The position numbers were made by a program, and so were the translations under genes. From Skeletonema tropicum (taxonomy: Eukaryota > Bacillariophyta > Thalassiosirophyceae > Thalassiosirales > Thalassiosiraceae): DNA of 64,000 nt. Below the pieces are notes generated by a model. The model made no database searches, was not told where the DNA came from, and was given only the letters and a program-made list of their open reading frames with translations. Positions 32,064-43,511 of the stretch are shown here, one piece after another; position 1 is the stretch's first letter, and every line of letters starts with the position of its first letter. The stretch lies in NCBI GenBank assembly GCA_037178625.1, contig CM074131.1, forward strand, positions 1,364,001 to 1,428,000, given 5' to 3'.

Positions 32064-33059
32064 ATGCCCTCTACAATGCCCAAACTAAAGTACAACAGTT
32101 CATCATCATTAACACCAACTGATTCCCTGTCGGCAGCCATGCCGCCCAGGAAGAAGAGAAAGTCATCGGGTGCACCCAAGGAGCCCGAAGATCCGCTTGA
32201 GTTTGTCACTCATGTCAGAGACAAGGCTCAGAAGCGCTTTGTGAGCAGGCGCAAGAATATCATCTATGACATCGAACAAAATGTTCGGGAGATCAGAGCT
32301 CTGCTAAACATCAACGCCGAGATATTTGGCCGCGTTATGGACGCTGCGAGTAACTACAGTAGTGGTAAATCTGCGACTTTGACGAGGTATGGATTTGATG
32401 TCGTGAAGGTGCGTCAAAGCGGTAGAAAGACAGAGTTCATCACTGAAGCGGCAGTGTCAGAGAAGGTGTTTCGTATCGGCGCATTGCTGCAACTCCCTGC
32501 TGATTTAACCGGCGTACTAGTAGTCCAATATCAGGCTGCTCCGTTCGGTAACTTTATTGATTACAATGCTTTCTTCAGAAGCGCACTAATGTTGCATGAC
32601 AATATTCTTGAGCCATTCCTCGTCAAGTTGAAAGATCACGTTGAGTCTATACATGTATTACTGGGGGAAATGGAAAGTTGGCTTTTGGAATCACAGAGAA
32701 AAATTGAATTTATTGAGTCAACATTTGATAAGAAGTTGGAAGCTCCCTCTGCTGATAATCTCCATGTTGAAGAAGCATTAGACTGCAATTGTCCTGGTAC
32801 ACACCCAACTTATGATTTATGCCGTCGCTGCGGCCAACAATTCAATACTCATACATTTTATGTTTATGGTGAGACGATTCGTTACTGCACACATGGTGCC
32901 TTTTCGGGGAAAAGGTTCAGTTGCAAGAAGAAGACAAGTCCAAAAGAATACATTCTTGCAAAATATAACGATGCTGGAAAGTTTGAGAAGACATTTCAGA
33001 TTTCAACTGAGAGTGAACAAGCGAAACTTAAGAAATTTCTAGACTATATGGACAGTTGA
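32064..33059 (+). CDS. Unknown Cys-rich protein with nuclear-signal-like N-terminus
   Basis: A single-exon frame of 331 aa; a second ATG at 32139 (giving 306 aa) begins MPPRKKRKSSG, a monopartite nuclear-localisation-like motif. The middle is helical. Near residue 250 is a possible zinc site, CNCPGTHPTYDLCRRCG, followed by RYCTH and FSCKKK Cys residues. The combination looks like a small chromatin or transcription-associated protein, but I recognise no family. Its start is only 169 bp from the divergent hydrolase start, so a shared promoter is likely. Confidence 0.7.
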   Translation: MPSTMPKLKYNSSSSLTPTDSLSAAMPPRKKRKSSGAPKEPEDPLEFVTHVRDKAQKRFVSRRKNIIYDIEQNVREIRALLNINAEIFGRVMDAASNYSSGKSATLTRYGFDVVKVRQSGRKTEFITEAAVSEKVFRIGALLQLPADLTGVLVVQYQAAPFGNFIDYNAFFRSALMLHDNILEPFLVKLKDHVESIHVLLGEMESWLLESQRKIEFIESTFDKKLEAPSADNLHVEEALDCNCPGTHPTYDLCRRCGQQFNTHTFYVYGETIRYCTHGAFSGKRFSCKKKTSPKEYILAKYNDAGKFEKTFQISTESEQAKLKKFLDYMDS

Positions 33060-33374
33060 AATCTGGGGTGGTTTAGTGTGAATTAAGGTGTGAATCATTG
33101 TGTGTTAGTAAGGAGAAACTAAGATTTGAAAACTAGTGATGCCTCTTTTATATTGTGGACGCGATCTATTAATGATGTACTATTCTAAGAACATATCTCA
33201 TCAATGGTTACATTCAGAATCATTCGCTTTATTGTATCTCTAACTCTAACTTCCATCCAAACCTTCTTCTCCAAAGTATCGTACAATAGGAATGCCATCG
33301 AAGTGTTCTGAATCCTTAGAGAAATTACTTCATAAATTAATTTTCGTCCCGTTATAGCAAGAAGCAATTAGCAA

Positions 33375-33446
33375 GCTTCCTTGGCTCAATGGTAGAGCAT
33401 CTGTCTTCGGAACAGAAGGTTGCGGGTTCGAGTCCCGCAGGGAGTA
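33375..33446 (+). tRNA. tRNA-Arg (anticodon UCG)
   Basis: A full cloverleaf folds by eye: acceptor GCTTCCT/AGGGAGT (two G-U pairs), D arm GCTC-AATGGTA-GAGC, anticodon stem TCTGT/ACAGA with loop CTTCGGA (anticodon TCG, reading CGA), and T arm GCGGG-TTCGAGT-CCCGC. The discriminator is A33446, directly followed by a run of six T, a Pol III terminator. There is no intron. The A- and B-box internal promoter sequences are intact. Confidence 0.93.
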
Positions 33447-33489
33447 TTTTTTGCATCTCTCGCTCTTGATTTGCGAGCGCATCACGTGT

Positions 33490-33860
33490 ATTGACCTTAT
33501 TACCGCGGGCACGCCCAGTGGGCTAAGCAATCTCTTTGCGGTTTCCCCTATTCTGCTACTGCGGATCGATTTTTTCACAATTTTGTTAGAGCTTTCAGTT
33601 ATAGAGCAGCTCTCATGGCCAAAAATAAGTTCACCAGCTACCCAGCAAAGTATGCACTCACATAATAGTCACCTAAAGGATAGTATCTCGGGTCAAGCAT
33701 GTAAACCACTTCACTGAAACTTACTTTTCGGCATTTGAGCGGCTCTCTAAAACCTCACACAAAATTGTGGAAAAATCGATCCGCAGTAGCAGAATAGGGG
33801 AAACCGCAAAGAGAGGAGATAAATTCAAATAGGCAGGGGGCACCGGTAATAAGGTCAATC
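33490..33860. repeat. Fold-back inverted repeat next to tRNA-Arg
   Basis: Arms of about 95-100 bp at ~33490-33586 and ~33759-33860 are inverted copies. A nearly exact ~54-bp core (CTCTTTGCGGTTTCCCCTAT... to ...ACAATTTTGT) is flanked by a shared outer ATTGACCTTATTACCG. The loop is about 170 bp and non-coding. It begins 44 bp after the tRNA, consistent with mobile elements favouring Pol III gene flanks, though no element family was identified. Confidence 0.75.
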
Positions 33861-34077
33861 GTAGTGTCTGATGTGGAGTACATCCTTTTTGCCAACAAAC
33901 CTCCAGCCAACACGAACTCCCCTACAACTCTTACTGGATCAATTATTTGTATGATGCTCATAGGTTATTTTATGTGTGCCATGATTGTTTAGCCGCTTCC
34001 TCCACTCATTCTCTTCAAATCATCCAAAAGACAACTAGTCCTCCATCTCACTTCTTCATCTGGTTCTTCGTATCTCT

Positions 34078-35025
34078 TCAAAGGTAACAAATCTGGTGTA
34101 ACACTTTGATCTGTGTATGCGTCATCTGCTGCTCTTGAAACTCTTCAACCAATTCCGGTGCCTCTGAATCCAAATCCTCTGTCTGTTCCAACAGCCAACA
34201 CAATTCCAATGCTACTGTTCCCTGTAGCTGTGCCTCGTGTGGATTATCTTTCGTGTCCAAACAAATGACATGAATTGCTTTAAATTCCTCCGTCGGTTCT
34301 CTACATTGTAAATCATCAATCACAGCGTCGTAAATTCTCTCTTCAAACGCAATTACAACGTCGTGATTTTGTACTTCTACTGTAGGTGTATCTTGCCACC
34401 GTTTTGGAGCGACCTATATCATATTGTGTAGATGAGTAGATGATGCATATTATGTTAAAAGATCATTTGTTTCTGAGCCAAAATATTGATAGAGAGGATT
34501 TTATCTAAATAGTACAAAATATACTCAACCTTACCTTCACAGAAGCACCACGCTTACAAAGCTGCAACACACCATTATGCATGAAAAACGCCACATCTTC
34601 CGGAGTTTCCGATAAAGATTTATACATGTCGGCGTAGGGTGTGCCAAATTTAAAGATGCGTGGTTCCATCGCCGACTTTCCGGGGAGACGGACTTGTGTT
34701 CCTGTGCCATAACTTTCTACTCTCATTCCTTGTGTTGTTTGATGTTGTGTAATTATGATTTATTAGGTCACAATGCAGGGTTGAACAAAGAAGATGAGCA
34801 CTACAGATCACACCAATGGTGATAAATCAATCAAAATTCAAATGAACAATACCGCATTAACATTAACATCTTCGACATACCTGCATTTTGTAATCGAACA
34901 TGTGCCTCCATAGACCTGTTGATGTTAGAGGAGCAAACAGTTCCGAAACTTAATTTGGACGACCTCCGTCTCGCCGATGGAGGCGGTATGCCAGGTGGTG
35001 TAGAGGGGCGATGTAGGCCGACCAT
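34078..35025 (-). CDS. SSU72: SSU72 RNA polymerase II CTD phosphatase (3 exons)
   Basis: Removes Ser5/Ser7 phosphate from the Pol II C-terminal domain and acts in 3'-end processing. Three exons: 35025-34881, 34728-34535 and 34413-34078; introns of 152 and 121 bp, GT-AG, phases consistent, 224 aa. Exon 1 holds the low-molecular-weight-phosphatase-like active site VCSSNINRS (CX5R), followed by MEAH. Exon 2 gives SYGTGTQVRLPG. Exon 3 gives the SSU72-specific VVIAFEERIYDAVIDDLQ, HVICLDTKDNPHEA and the terminal HQICYL. The order and length match the family (about 195 aa plus a ~25-residue N-terminal extension). No single frame shows more than a third of it. Confidence 0.95.
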
Positions 35026-35274
35026 ATTGATGTGGAAGCGTATTAAATTGGAAGCGCTATCAAGCAAGAAGTAGTATCTACTCTCTCTCCTAAAGAGCAT
35101 CAGTGCACAGCGTAGTAGCAAGAAGCACGAAGGAAAAGAATAGAAAAAATACAGTGATTGAGTTCACCGTACCGTAAGTAGGTAGGTACTTCTCTACCTA
35201 CTTTAGTTGCCCTCGGATCGGGTATGGTAGGTGCGCGCGGTGTGTCCATCGTTGAGGCGGGCAACTACTACCTG

Positions 35275-35548
35275 CCTGATTTATGGTGATAACGAGACTG
35301 GTCTCGTTTTGACTTTTTGCATGGTCTCGTTACCAAGGCCACCTCGAGACACTAGTCTCGTTACTGAAAAATGGTCTCGTTATCAAGAAGAGATCTCGTT
35401 TCTCCTACAAACAACCCTACAAACAGCACGTATTTACACGTGCACTAGTCTCGTTTTCTCCTGTTGATGGACTTATCTCGTTATCAAAACAAGACTCGAT
35501 CACTGGTCTCGTTTTCTGAGAGTGGTCTCGTTATCACCATAAATCAGG
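35275..35548. mobile_element. 274-bp TIR element packed with TCTCGTT motifs
   Basis: A non-coding element with 24-bp perfect terminal inverted repeats beginning CCTGATTTATGGTGATAACG and continuing AGAC at both ends (35275-35298 and 35525-35548). The inside is almost saturated with GGTCTCGTT and its complement AACGAGACC, as subterminal repeats of transposase-binding type. No clear target-site duplication was found. It lies about 250 bp upstream of the SSU72 start. Confidence 0.8.
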
Positions 35549-36635
35549 GTACTCCTACTTACAATACTGTGGACCGCCCGGGCAACTGTATTTGGTCCGG
35601 ACCGATGAGAAATGAGGTACCGGGTGTGGATTCCATCAAGTATATACCCACCCGGCGGGTTTTTGGAATGGGTAGATACCCTACCCTCCTACCCGAGTAG
35701 GTGTGTGCCAGCAGGACATGAGGTGGGTACTTTGAAAAAGAAGCAAAAGGAGGCAAAAGGTGCTGGAGGAGGTGGCAGGAGTAGTGCAAATGTGTAGTTC
35801 AAGCAAATTTTAGATGTAGTTTAACTCGAATCAATTGCATAAAATGATTGCAATTATTCTCCTGCCTCCTCAGACCATAAAATTTACAGTCCAGAGAAAT
35901 AGCCTTTTCGAAACGCTGAGGACTCAATTTTCGCAGATAATCAAACCAGGTGTATGCACAAAAGAAACCCTCGAGGAAAGCATTTGATGGACGTAGAGCT
36001 GAGATTGACAGTGCTACACAGATCTAGTACCCACACCTACCCAAAACCCAGAAAATTGGGGTCCAAATGTTCACCCCAATGGGAGGTAAGTAGATGTGGG
36101 TATCGAAAGAGCGAGCAAGAGTCCAGGTGAAAGTGGGAAAGTAAAACGTGTGAATCCAATATTTAGGACGAACATCATTCACTTTCATGTAGCAAAAGCA
36201 TACAATATCAATGATAGCGCCAAAGACCTAAATGATTAATGCAAATAGGAGTAAAACAGTGTAGTGGGACAATACCTAGGGGCTGATCTACCCTTGGGCT
36301 GATTGCTAAAATGAAAACGTTTGAAACGATGTGATGACGGTCGACAATGTAGCGCCACATCGAAAACACAGACATCGTCAGATAATGAACGAAGCTGCAG
36401 CATGGCTCCTACCTACGTCATCAGTCTGAAAAAGAAAATGTCCTCCTCCGACATACCAAAGTATAATAAAAAACGAGTTAGTCTGACCTAAATTGATACG
36501 GTAGCTACAGAATACCAAAGTAGACCAACGTAGGTCACCTCCAACGTTATGTCAAAGCTTCCATGAGCTAAACAGTCTGATAAGAGCAAAATGATCACGA
36601 CCAAATCATACAACATAAACCCAAAATGAAGAGGC
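35549..36635. other. Spacer before the satellite array
   Basis: Nothing coding is supported. At 35600-35700 there is a palindrome-rich stretch (CCCACCCGGCGGG, GGTAGATACCCTACC) similar in style to the GGGTAT element at 2.3 kb. The rest is unremarkable. Confidence 0.45.
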
Positions 36636-39600
36636 TTGTGAGACCATTGACGAAGAAAGATACGATCTGGTTGAATGTAGTGATGCCGGCCAGCCACAAT
36701 TGGACCTCTCAGATTGGCTACGAGGGTTGTAGCTTCGCTTCTACGAAAGCAACCCGTCTGAGCAGTGCCAATGTGCATGCATAGTATCGCCACCGACTAT
36801 AATGGGCCACTAGAAGCGCCTCACAGCTACACTGACGACGATACATACGATCTGGTTGGATGTAGTGATGCCGGCCAGCCACAATTGGACCTCTCAGATT
36901 GGCTACTTCGAGGGTGGTAGCTTCGCTTCTACCTTTTCGTCTAAGCAGTGCCAATGTGCATGCATAGTATCGCCACCGACTATAATGGGCCACTAGAAGC
37001 GCCTCATAGCTATACTGACGACGATACATACGATCTGGTTGAATGTAGTGATGCCGGCCAGCCACAGACACAATTGGACCTCTCAGATTGGCTACCTTGA
37101 GGATGGTAGCTTCGCTTCTACGAAAGCAACCCGTCTGAGCAGTGCCGATGTTCTTACATAGTATTGCCACCGACTATAATGGGCAACTAGAAGCGCCTCA
37201 TAGCTATACTGACGACGACAGATACGATCTGGTTGGATGTAGTGATGCCGGCCAGCCACAGCCACAATTGGACCTCTCAGATTGGCTACCTCGAGGATGG
37301 TAGCTTCGCTTCTACGAAAGCAACCCGTCTGAGCAGTGCCAATGTGCATGCATAGTATCGCCACCGACTATAATGGGCCACTAGAAGCGCCTTATAGCTA
37401 TACTGTTGACGATAGATACGATCTGGTTGAATGTAGTGATGCCAGCCAGCCACAATTGGACCTCTCAGATTGCCTACCTCGAGGGTGGTAGCTTCGCTTC
37501 TACGAAAGCAACCCGTCTGAGCAGTGCCAATGTGCATGCATAGTATCGCCACCGACTATAATGGGCCACTAGAAGCGCCTCATAGCTATACTGACGACGA
37601 TACATACGATGTGGTTGAATGTAGTGATGCCGGCCAGCCACAATTGGACCTCTCAGATTGGCTACCTCGAGGGTGGTAGCTTCGCTTCTACGAAAGCAAT
37701 TCGTCTAAGCAGTGCCAATGTTCTTGCATAGTATCGCCACCAACTATAATGGGCCACTAGAAGCGCCTCATAGCTATACTGACGACGATACATACGATCT
37801 GGTTGAATGTAGTGATGCCGGCCAGTCACAGCCACAATTGGACCTCTCAGATTGGCTACGAGGGTGGTAGCCTCGCTTCTACGAAAGCAATTCGTCTAAG
37901 CAGTGCCAATGTTCTTGCATAGTATCGCCACCGACTATAATGCGCGTCTAGAAGCGCCTCATAGCTATACTGACGACGATACATACGATCTGGTTGGATG
38001 TAGTGATGCCGGCCAGCCACAATTGGACCTCTCAGATTGGCTACCTCGAGGGTGGTAGCTTCGCTTCTACGAAAGCAATTCGTCTAAGCAGTGCCAATGT
38101 TCTTGCATAGTATCGCCACCGACTATAATGGGCCACTAGAAGCGCCTCATAGCTATACTGACGACGATACATACGATCTGGTTGAATGTAGTGATGCCGG
38201 CCAGTCACAGCCACAATTGGACCTCTCAGATTGGCTACGAGGGTGGTAGCCTCGCTTCTACGAAAGCAATTCGTCTGAGCAGTGCCAATGTTCTTGCATA
38301 GTATCGCCACCGACTATAATGCGCGTCTAGAAGCGCCTCATAGCTATACTGACGACGATACATACGATCTGGTTGGATGTAGTGATGCCGGCCAGCCACA
38401 ATTGGACCTCTCAGATTGGCTACGAGGGTGGTAGCTTCGCTTCTACGAAAGCAACCCGTCTGAGCAGTGCCAATGTTCTTTCATGGTATCGCCACCGACT
38501 ATAATGGGCCATTAGAAGCGCCTCAAAGCTATACTGACGACGATACATACGATCTGGTTGGATGTAGTGATGCCGGCCAGCCACAGCCACAATTGGACCT
38601 CTCAGATTTGCTACCTCGAGGATGGTAGCTTCGCTTCTACGAAAGCAACCCGTCTGAGCAGTGCCAATGTTCTTGCATAGTATCGCCACCGACTATAATG
38701 GGCCACTAGAAGCGCCTCATAGCTATACTGACGACGACAGATACGATCTGGATGGATGTAGTGATGCCGGCCAGCCACAGCCACAATTGGACCTCTCAGA
38801 TTGGCTACCTCGAGGATGGTAGCTTCGCTTCTACGAAAGCAACCCGTCTGAGCAGTGCCGATGTTCTTGCATAGTATCGCCACCGACTATAATGGGCCAC
38901 TAGAAGCGCCTCATAGCTATACTGACGACGATACATACGATGTGGTTGAATGTAGTGATGCCGGCCAGCCACAATTGGACCTCTCAGATTGGCTACCTCG
39001 AGGGTGGTAGCTTCGCTTCGACGAAAGCAATTCGTCTAAGCAGTGCCAATGTTCTTGCATAGTATCGCCACCGACTATAATGGGCCACTAGAAGCGCCTC
39101 ATAGCTATACTGTTCACGATAGATACGATCTGGTTGAATGTAGTGATGCCGGCCAGTCACAGCCACAATTGGACCTCTCAGATTGGCTACGAGGGTGGTA
39201 GCCTCGCTTCTACGAAAGCAATTCGTCTAAGCAGTGCCAATGTTCTTGCATAGTATCGCCACCGACTATAATGCGCGTCTAGAAGCGCCTCATAGCTATA
39301 CTGACGACGATACATACGATCTGGTTGGATGTAGTGATGCCGGCCAGCCACAATTGGACCTCTCAGATTGGCTACCTCGAGGGTGGTAGCTTCGCTTCTA
39401 CGAAAGCAACCCGTCTGAGCAGTGCCAATGTTCTTTCATGGTATCGCCACCGACTATAATGGGCCATTAGAAGCGCCTCAAAGCTATACTGACGACGATA
39501 CATACGATCTGGTTGGATGTAGTGATGCCGGCCAGCCACAGCCACAATTGGACCTCTCAGATTGGCTACCTCGAGGATGGTAGCTTCGCTTCTACGAAAG

Positions 39601-42600
39601 CAACCCGTCTGAGCAGTGCCAATGTTCTTGCATAGTATCGCCACCGACTATAATGGGCCACTAGATGCGCCTCATAGCTATACTGACGACGATACATACG
39701 ATCTGGTTGGATGTAGTGATGCCGGCCAGCCACAGCCACAATTGGACCTCTCAGATTGGCTACCTCGAGGATGGTAGCTTCGCTTCTACGAAAGCAACCC
39801 GTCTGAGCAGTGCCGATGTTCTTTCATAGTATCGCCACCAACTATAATGGGCAACTAGAGGCGTTTCATAGCTATACTGACGACGATACATACGATCTGG
39901 TTGGATGTAGTGATGCCGGCCAGCAACAGCCACAATTGGACCTCTCAGATTGGCTACGAGGGTGGTAGCTTCGCTTCTACGAAAGCAACCCGTCTGAGCA
40001 GTGCCAATGTGCATGCATAGAATCGCCACCGACTATAATGGGCCACTAGAAGCGCCTTACAGCTATACTGACGACGATAGATACGATCTGGTTGAATGTA
40101 CTGATGCCGGCCAGCCACAATTGGACCTCTCAGATTGGCTACGAGGGTGGTAGCTTCGCTTCTACGAAAGCAACCCGTCTGAGCAGTGCCAATGTGCATG
40201 CATAGTATCGCCACCGACTATAATGGGCCACTAGAAGCGCCTCACAGCTAAACTGACGACGATACATACGATCTGGTTGAATGTACTGATGCCGGCCAGC
40301 CACAATTGGACCTCTCAGATTGGCTACGAGGGTGGTAGCTTCGCTTCTACGAAAGCAACCCGTCTGAGCAGTGCCAATGTGCATGCATAGTATCGCCACC
40401 GACTATAATGGGCCACTAGAAGCGCCTCATAGCTATACTGACGACGATACATACGATGTGGTTGAATGTAGTGATGCCGGCCAGCCACAATTGGACCTCT
40501 CAGATTGGCTACCTCGAGGGTGGTAGCTTCGCTTCGACGAAAGCAATTCGTCTAAGCAGTGCCAATGTTCTTGCATAGTATCGCCACCGACTATAATGGG
40601 CCACTAGAAGCGCCTCATAGCTATACTGTTCACGATAGATACGATCTGGTTGAATGTAGTGATGCCGGCCAGTCACAGCCACAATTGGACCTCTCAGATT
40701 GGCTACGAGGGTGGTAGCCTCGCTTCTACGAAAGCAATTCGTCTAAGCAGTGCCGATGTTCTTGCATAGTATCGCCACCGACTATAATGCGCGTCTAGAA
40801 GCGCCTCATAGCTATACTGACGACGATACATACGATCTGGTTGGATGTAGTGATGCCGGCCAGCCACAATTGGACCTCTCAGATTGGCTACCTCGAGGGT
40901 GGTAGCTTCGCTTCTACGAAAGCAACCCGTCTGAGCAGTGCCAATGTTCTTTCATGGTATCGCCACCGACTATAATGGGCCATTAGAAGCGCCTCAAAGC
41001 TATACTGACGACGATACATACGATCTGGTTGGATGTAGTGATGCCGGCCAGCCACAGCCACAATTGGACCTCTCAGATTGGCTACCTCGAGGATGGTAGC
41101 TTCGCTTCTACGAAAGCAACCCGTCTGAGCAGTGCCAATGTTCTTGCATAGTATCGCCACCGACTATAATGGGCCACTAGATGCGCCTCATAGCTATACT
41201 GACGACGATACATACGATCTGGTTGGATGTAGTGATGCCGGCCAGCCACAGCCACAATTGGACCTCTCAGATTGGCTACCTCGAGGATGGTAGCTTCGCT
41301 TCTACGAAAGCAACCCGTCTGAGCAGTGCCAATGTTCTTGCATAGTATCGCCACCGACTATAATGGGCCATTAGAAGCGCCTCAAAGCTATACTGACGAC
41401 GATACATACGATCTGGTTGGATGTAGTGATGCCGGCCAGCCACAGCCACAATTGGACCTCTCAGATTGGCTACCTCGAGGATGGTAGCTTCGCTTCTACG
41501 AAAGCAACCCGTCTGAGCAGTGCCGATGTTCTTGCATAGTATCGCCACCAACTATAATGGGCAACTAGAGGCGTTTCATAGCTATACTGACGATGACAGA
41601 TACGATCTGGTTGAATGTAGTGATGCCGGCCAGCCACAGCCACAATTGGACCTCTCAGATTGGCTACGAGGGTGGTAGCTTCGCTTCTACGAAAGCAACC
41701 CGTCTGAGCAGTGCCAATGTGCATGCATAGAATCGCCACCGACTATAATGGGCCACTAGAAGCGCCTTACAGCTATACTGACGACGATAGATACGATCTG
41801 GTTGAATGTACTGATGCCGGCCAGCCACAATTGGACCTCTCAGATTGGCTACGAGGGTGGTAGCTTCGCTTCTACGAAAGCAACCCGTCTGAGCAGTGCC
41901 AATGTGCATGCATAGTATCGCCACCGACTATAATGGGCCACTAGAAGCGCCTCACAGCTAAACTGACGACGATACATACGATCTGGTTGAATGTACTGAT
42001 GCCGGCCAGCCACAATTGGACCTCTCAGATTGGCTACGAGGGTGGTAGCTTCGCTTCTACGAAAGCAACCCGTCTGAGCAGTGCCAATGTGCATGCATAG
42101 TATCGCCACCGACTATAATGGGCCACTAGAAGCGCCTCATAGCTATACTGACGACGATACATACGATCTGGTTGGATGTAGTGATGCCGGCCAGCCACAG
42201 CCACAATTGGACCTCTCAGATTGGCTACCTCGAGGGTGGTAGCTTCGCTTCTACGAAAGCAACCCGTCTGAGCAGTGCCAATGTGCATGCATAGTATCGC
42301 CACCGACTATAATGGGCCACTAGAAGCGCCTCATAGCTATACTGACGACGATACATACGATGTGGTTGAATGTAGTGATGCCGGCCAGCCACAATTGGAC
42401 CTCTCAGATTGGCTACCTCGAGGGTGGTAGCTTCGCTTCTACGAAAGCAATTCGTCTAAGCAGTGCCAATGTTCTTGCATAGTATCGCCACCGACTATAA
42501 TGGGCCACTAGAAGCGCCTCATAGCTATACTGACGACGATACATACGATCTGGTTGGATGTAGTGATGCCGGCCAGCCACAGCCACAATTGGACCTCTCA

Positions 42601-42985
42601 GATTGGCTACCTCGAGGATGGTAGCTTCGCTTCTACGAAAGCAACCCGTCTGAGCAGTGCCAATGTTCTTGCATAGTATCGCCACCGACTATAATGGGCA
42701 ACTAGAAGCGCCTCATAGCTATACTGACGACGATACATACGATCTGGTTGGATGTAGTGATGCCGGCCAGCCACAATTGGACCTCTCAGATTGGCTACGA
42801 GGGTGGTAGCTTCGCTGTTAAGACAGCAACCCGTCTGAGCAGTGCCAATGTGCATGCATAGTATCGCCACCGACTGTAATGGTTTACTGAAGCGCCTCAT
42901 AGCTTTACTGACGACGACAGATACGATCTGGTTGGATGTAGTGATGCCGGCCAGCCACAGCCACATTTGGACCTCTCAGATTGGC
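36636..42985 (-). repeat. Satellite array 1: 34 units of ~190 bp
   Basis: Thirty-four head-to-tail copies, counted by the conserved box CCTCTCAGATTGGC, average 190 bp. Unit lengths seen are 185, 188, 191 and 194 bp, explained by optional 3-bp (GGCTACGAGG versus GGCTACCTCGAGG) and 6-bp (a doubled CACAGC) insertions. Other constant parts are GATGCCGGCCAGCC, GTAGCTTCGCTTCTACG and GCGCCTCATAGCTATACTGACGACG. The left edge fades at ~36636-36660; the right edge stops near 42985. The minus strand has overlapping ~90-codon frames starting MAILC in most units. Because every unit is 2 mod 3 the frame moves at each unit, so they are by-products of the repeat rather than genes. Orientation is opposite to the array at 61.7 kb. 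Confidence 0.97.
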
Positions 42986-43511
42986 TTCTTCGTTGTTGTG
43001 TTGTTTCAATGAAAAGCTTTGTGTGTTGGTAGTGCCTTTTTACGTTTTTTGTTTCTTTTAGATTTTTTTTGTTGCTCCAGAGCAGAAGCAGCCTTTTTCT
43101 TCATTTATCCCGTTCATGCGTTTTGATGATTGAATGTGTTGCATCGAGCTACCGATGCCTACAGATCGATCCCAACAGACAGCAGGTCATTTACGCCCTC
43201 ACCCACTCTATCTATTTCAGCAGTGCTATGCGGTTTTTTGCTATCTTGGCTGAGTTTAATGGGCCACTAGAAGCGGTTCTCTGCAATTGAATGCGTTGAT
43301 ATTCAGTAGGAGTAAAGTAAATATTGTAATTGTATGTCTTCTGTCTTCTTTTGCTTGAGTCTTCAGTCGACGAAATTACAGAAAGGAAGAAGCGAGAATA
43401 TTTGAATTCTTTTTTGACAACATCAACCGCATGCACCTCGCATGCACCATGCTAAAAAATGGAAATAAATCTCTCTACCAAACTCATTCAGTCATTTGGA
43501 AATAAAGTAAT
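42986..43511. other. Spacer between array 1 and the gamma-tubulin complex gene
   Basis: A T-rich stretch follows the array edge. A 19-bp satellite remnant (TAATGGGCCACTAGAAGCG) lies alone at 43257-43275, about 270 bp beyond the array. The rest must contain the promoter of the next gene; no element is recognised. Confidence 0.5.

Noticed and set aside
36488..42966. About 20 overlapping minus-strand ~90-codon frames (MAILC...) as a gene family
   Set aside because: They repeat with the satellite period and overlap the next unit in a shifted frame. They lack start context or splice logic, and in array 2 the same frame stops after 62-65 codons. They are by-products of the repeat.
36636..42985. 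CRISPR-like array
   Set aside because: Units are ~190 bp, similar along their whole length and without unique spacers, in a eukaryotic nuclear setting. This is satellite DNA.
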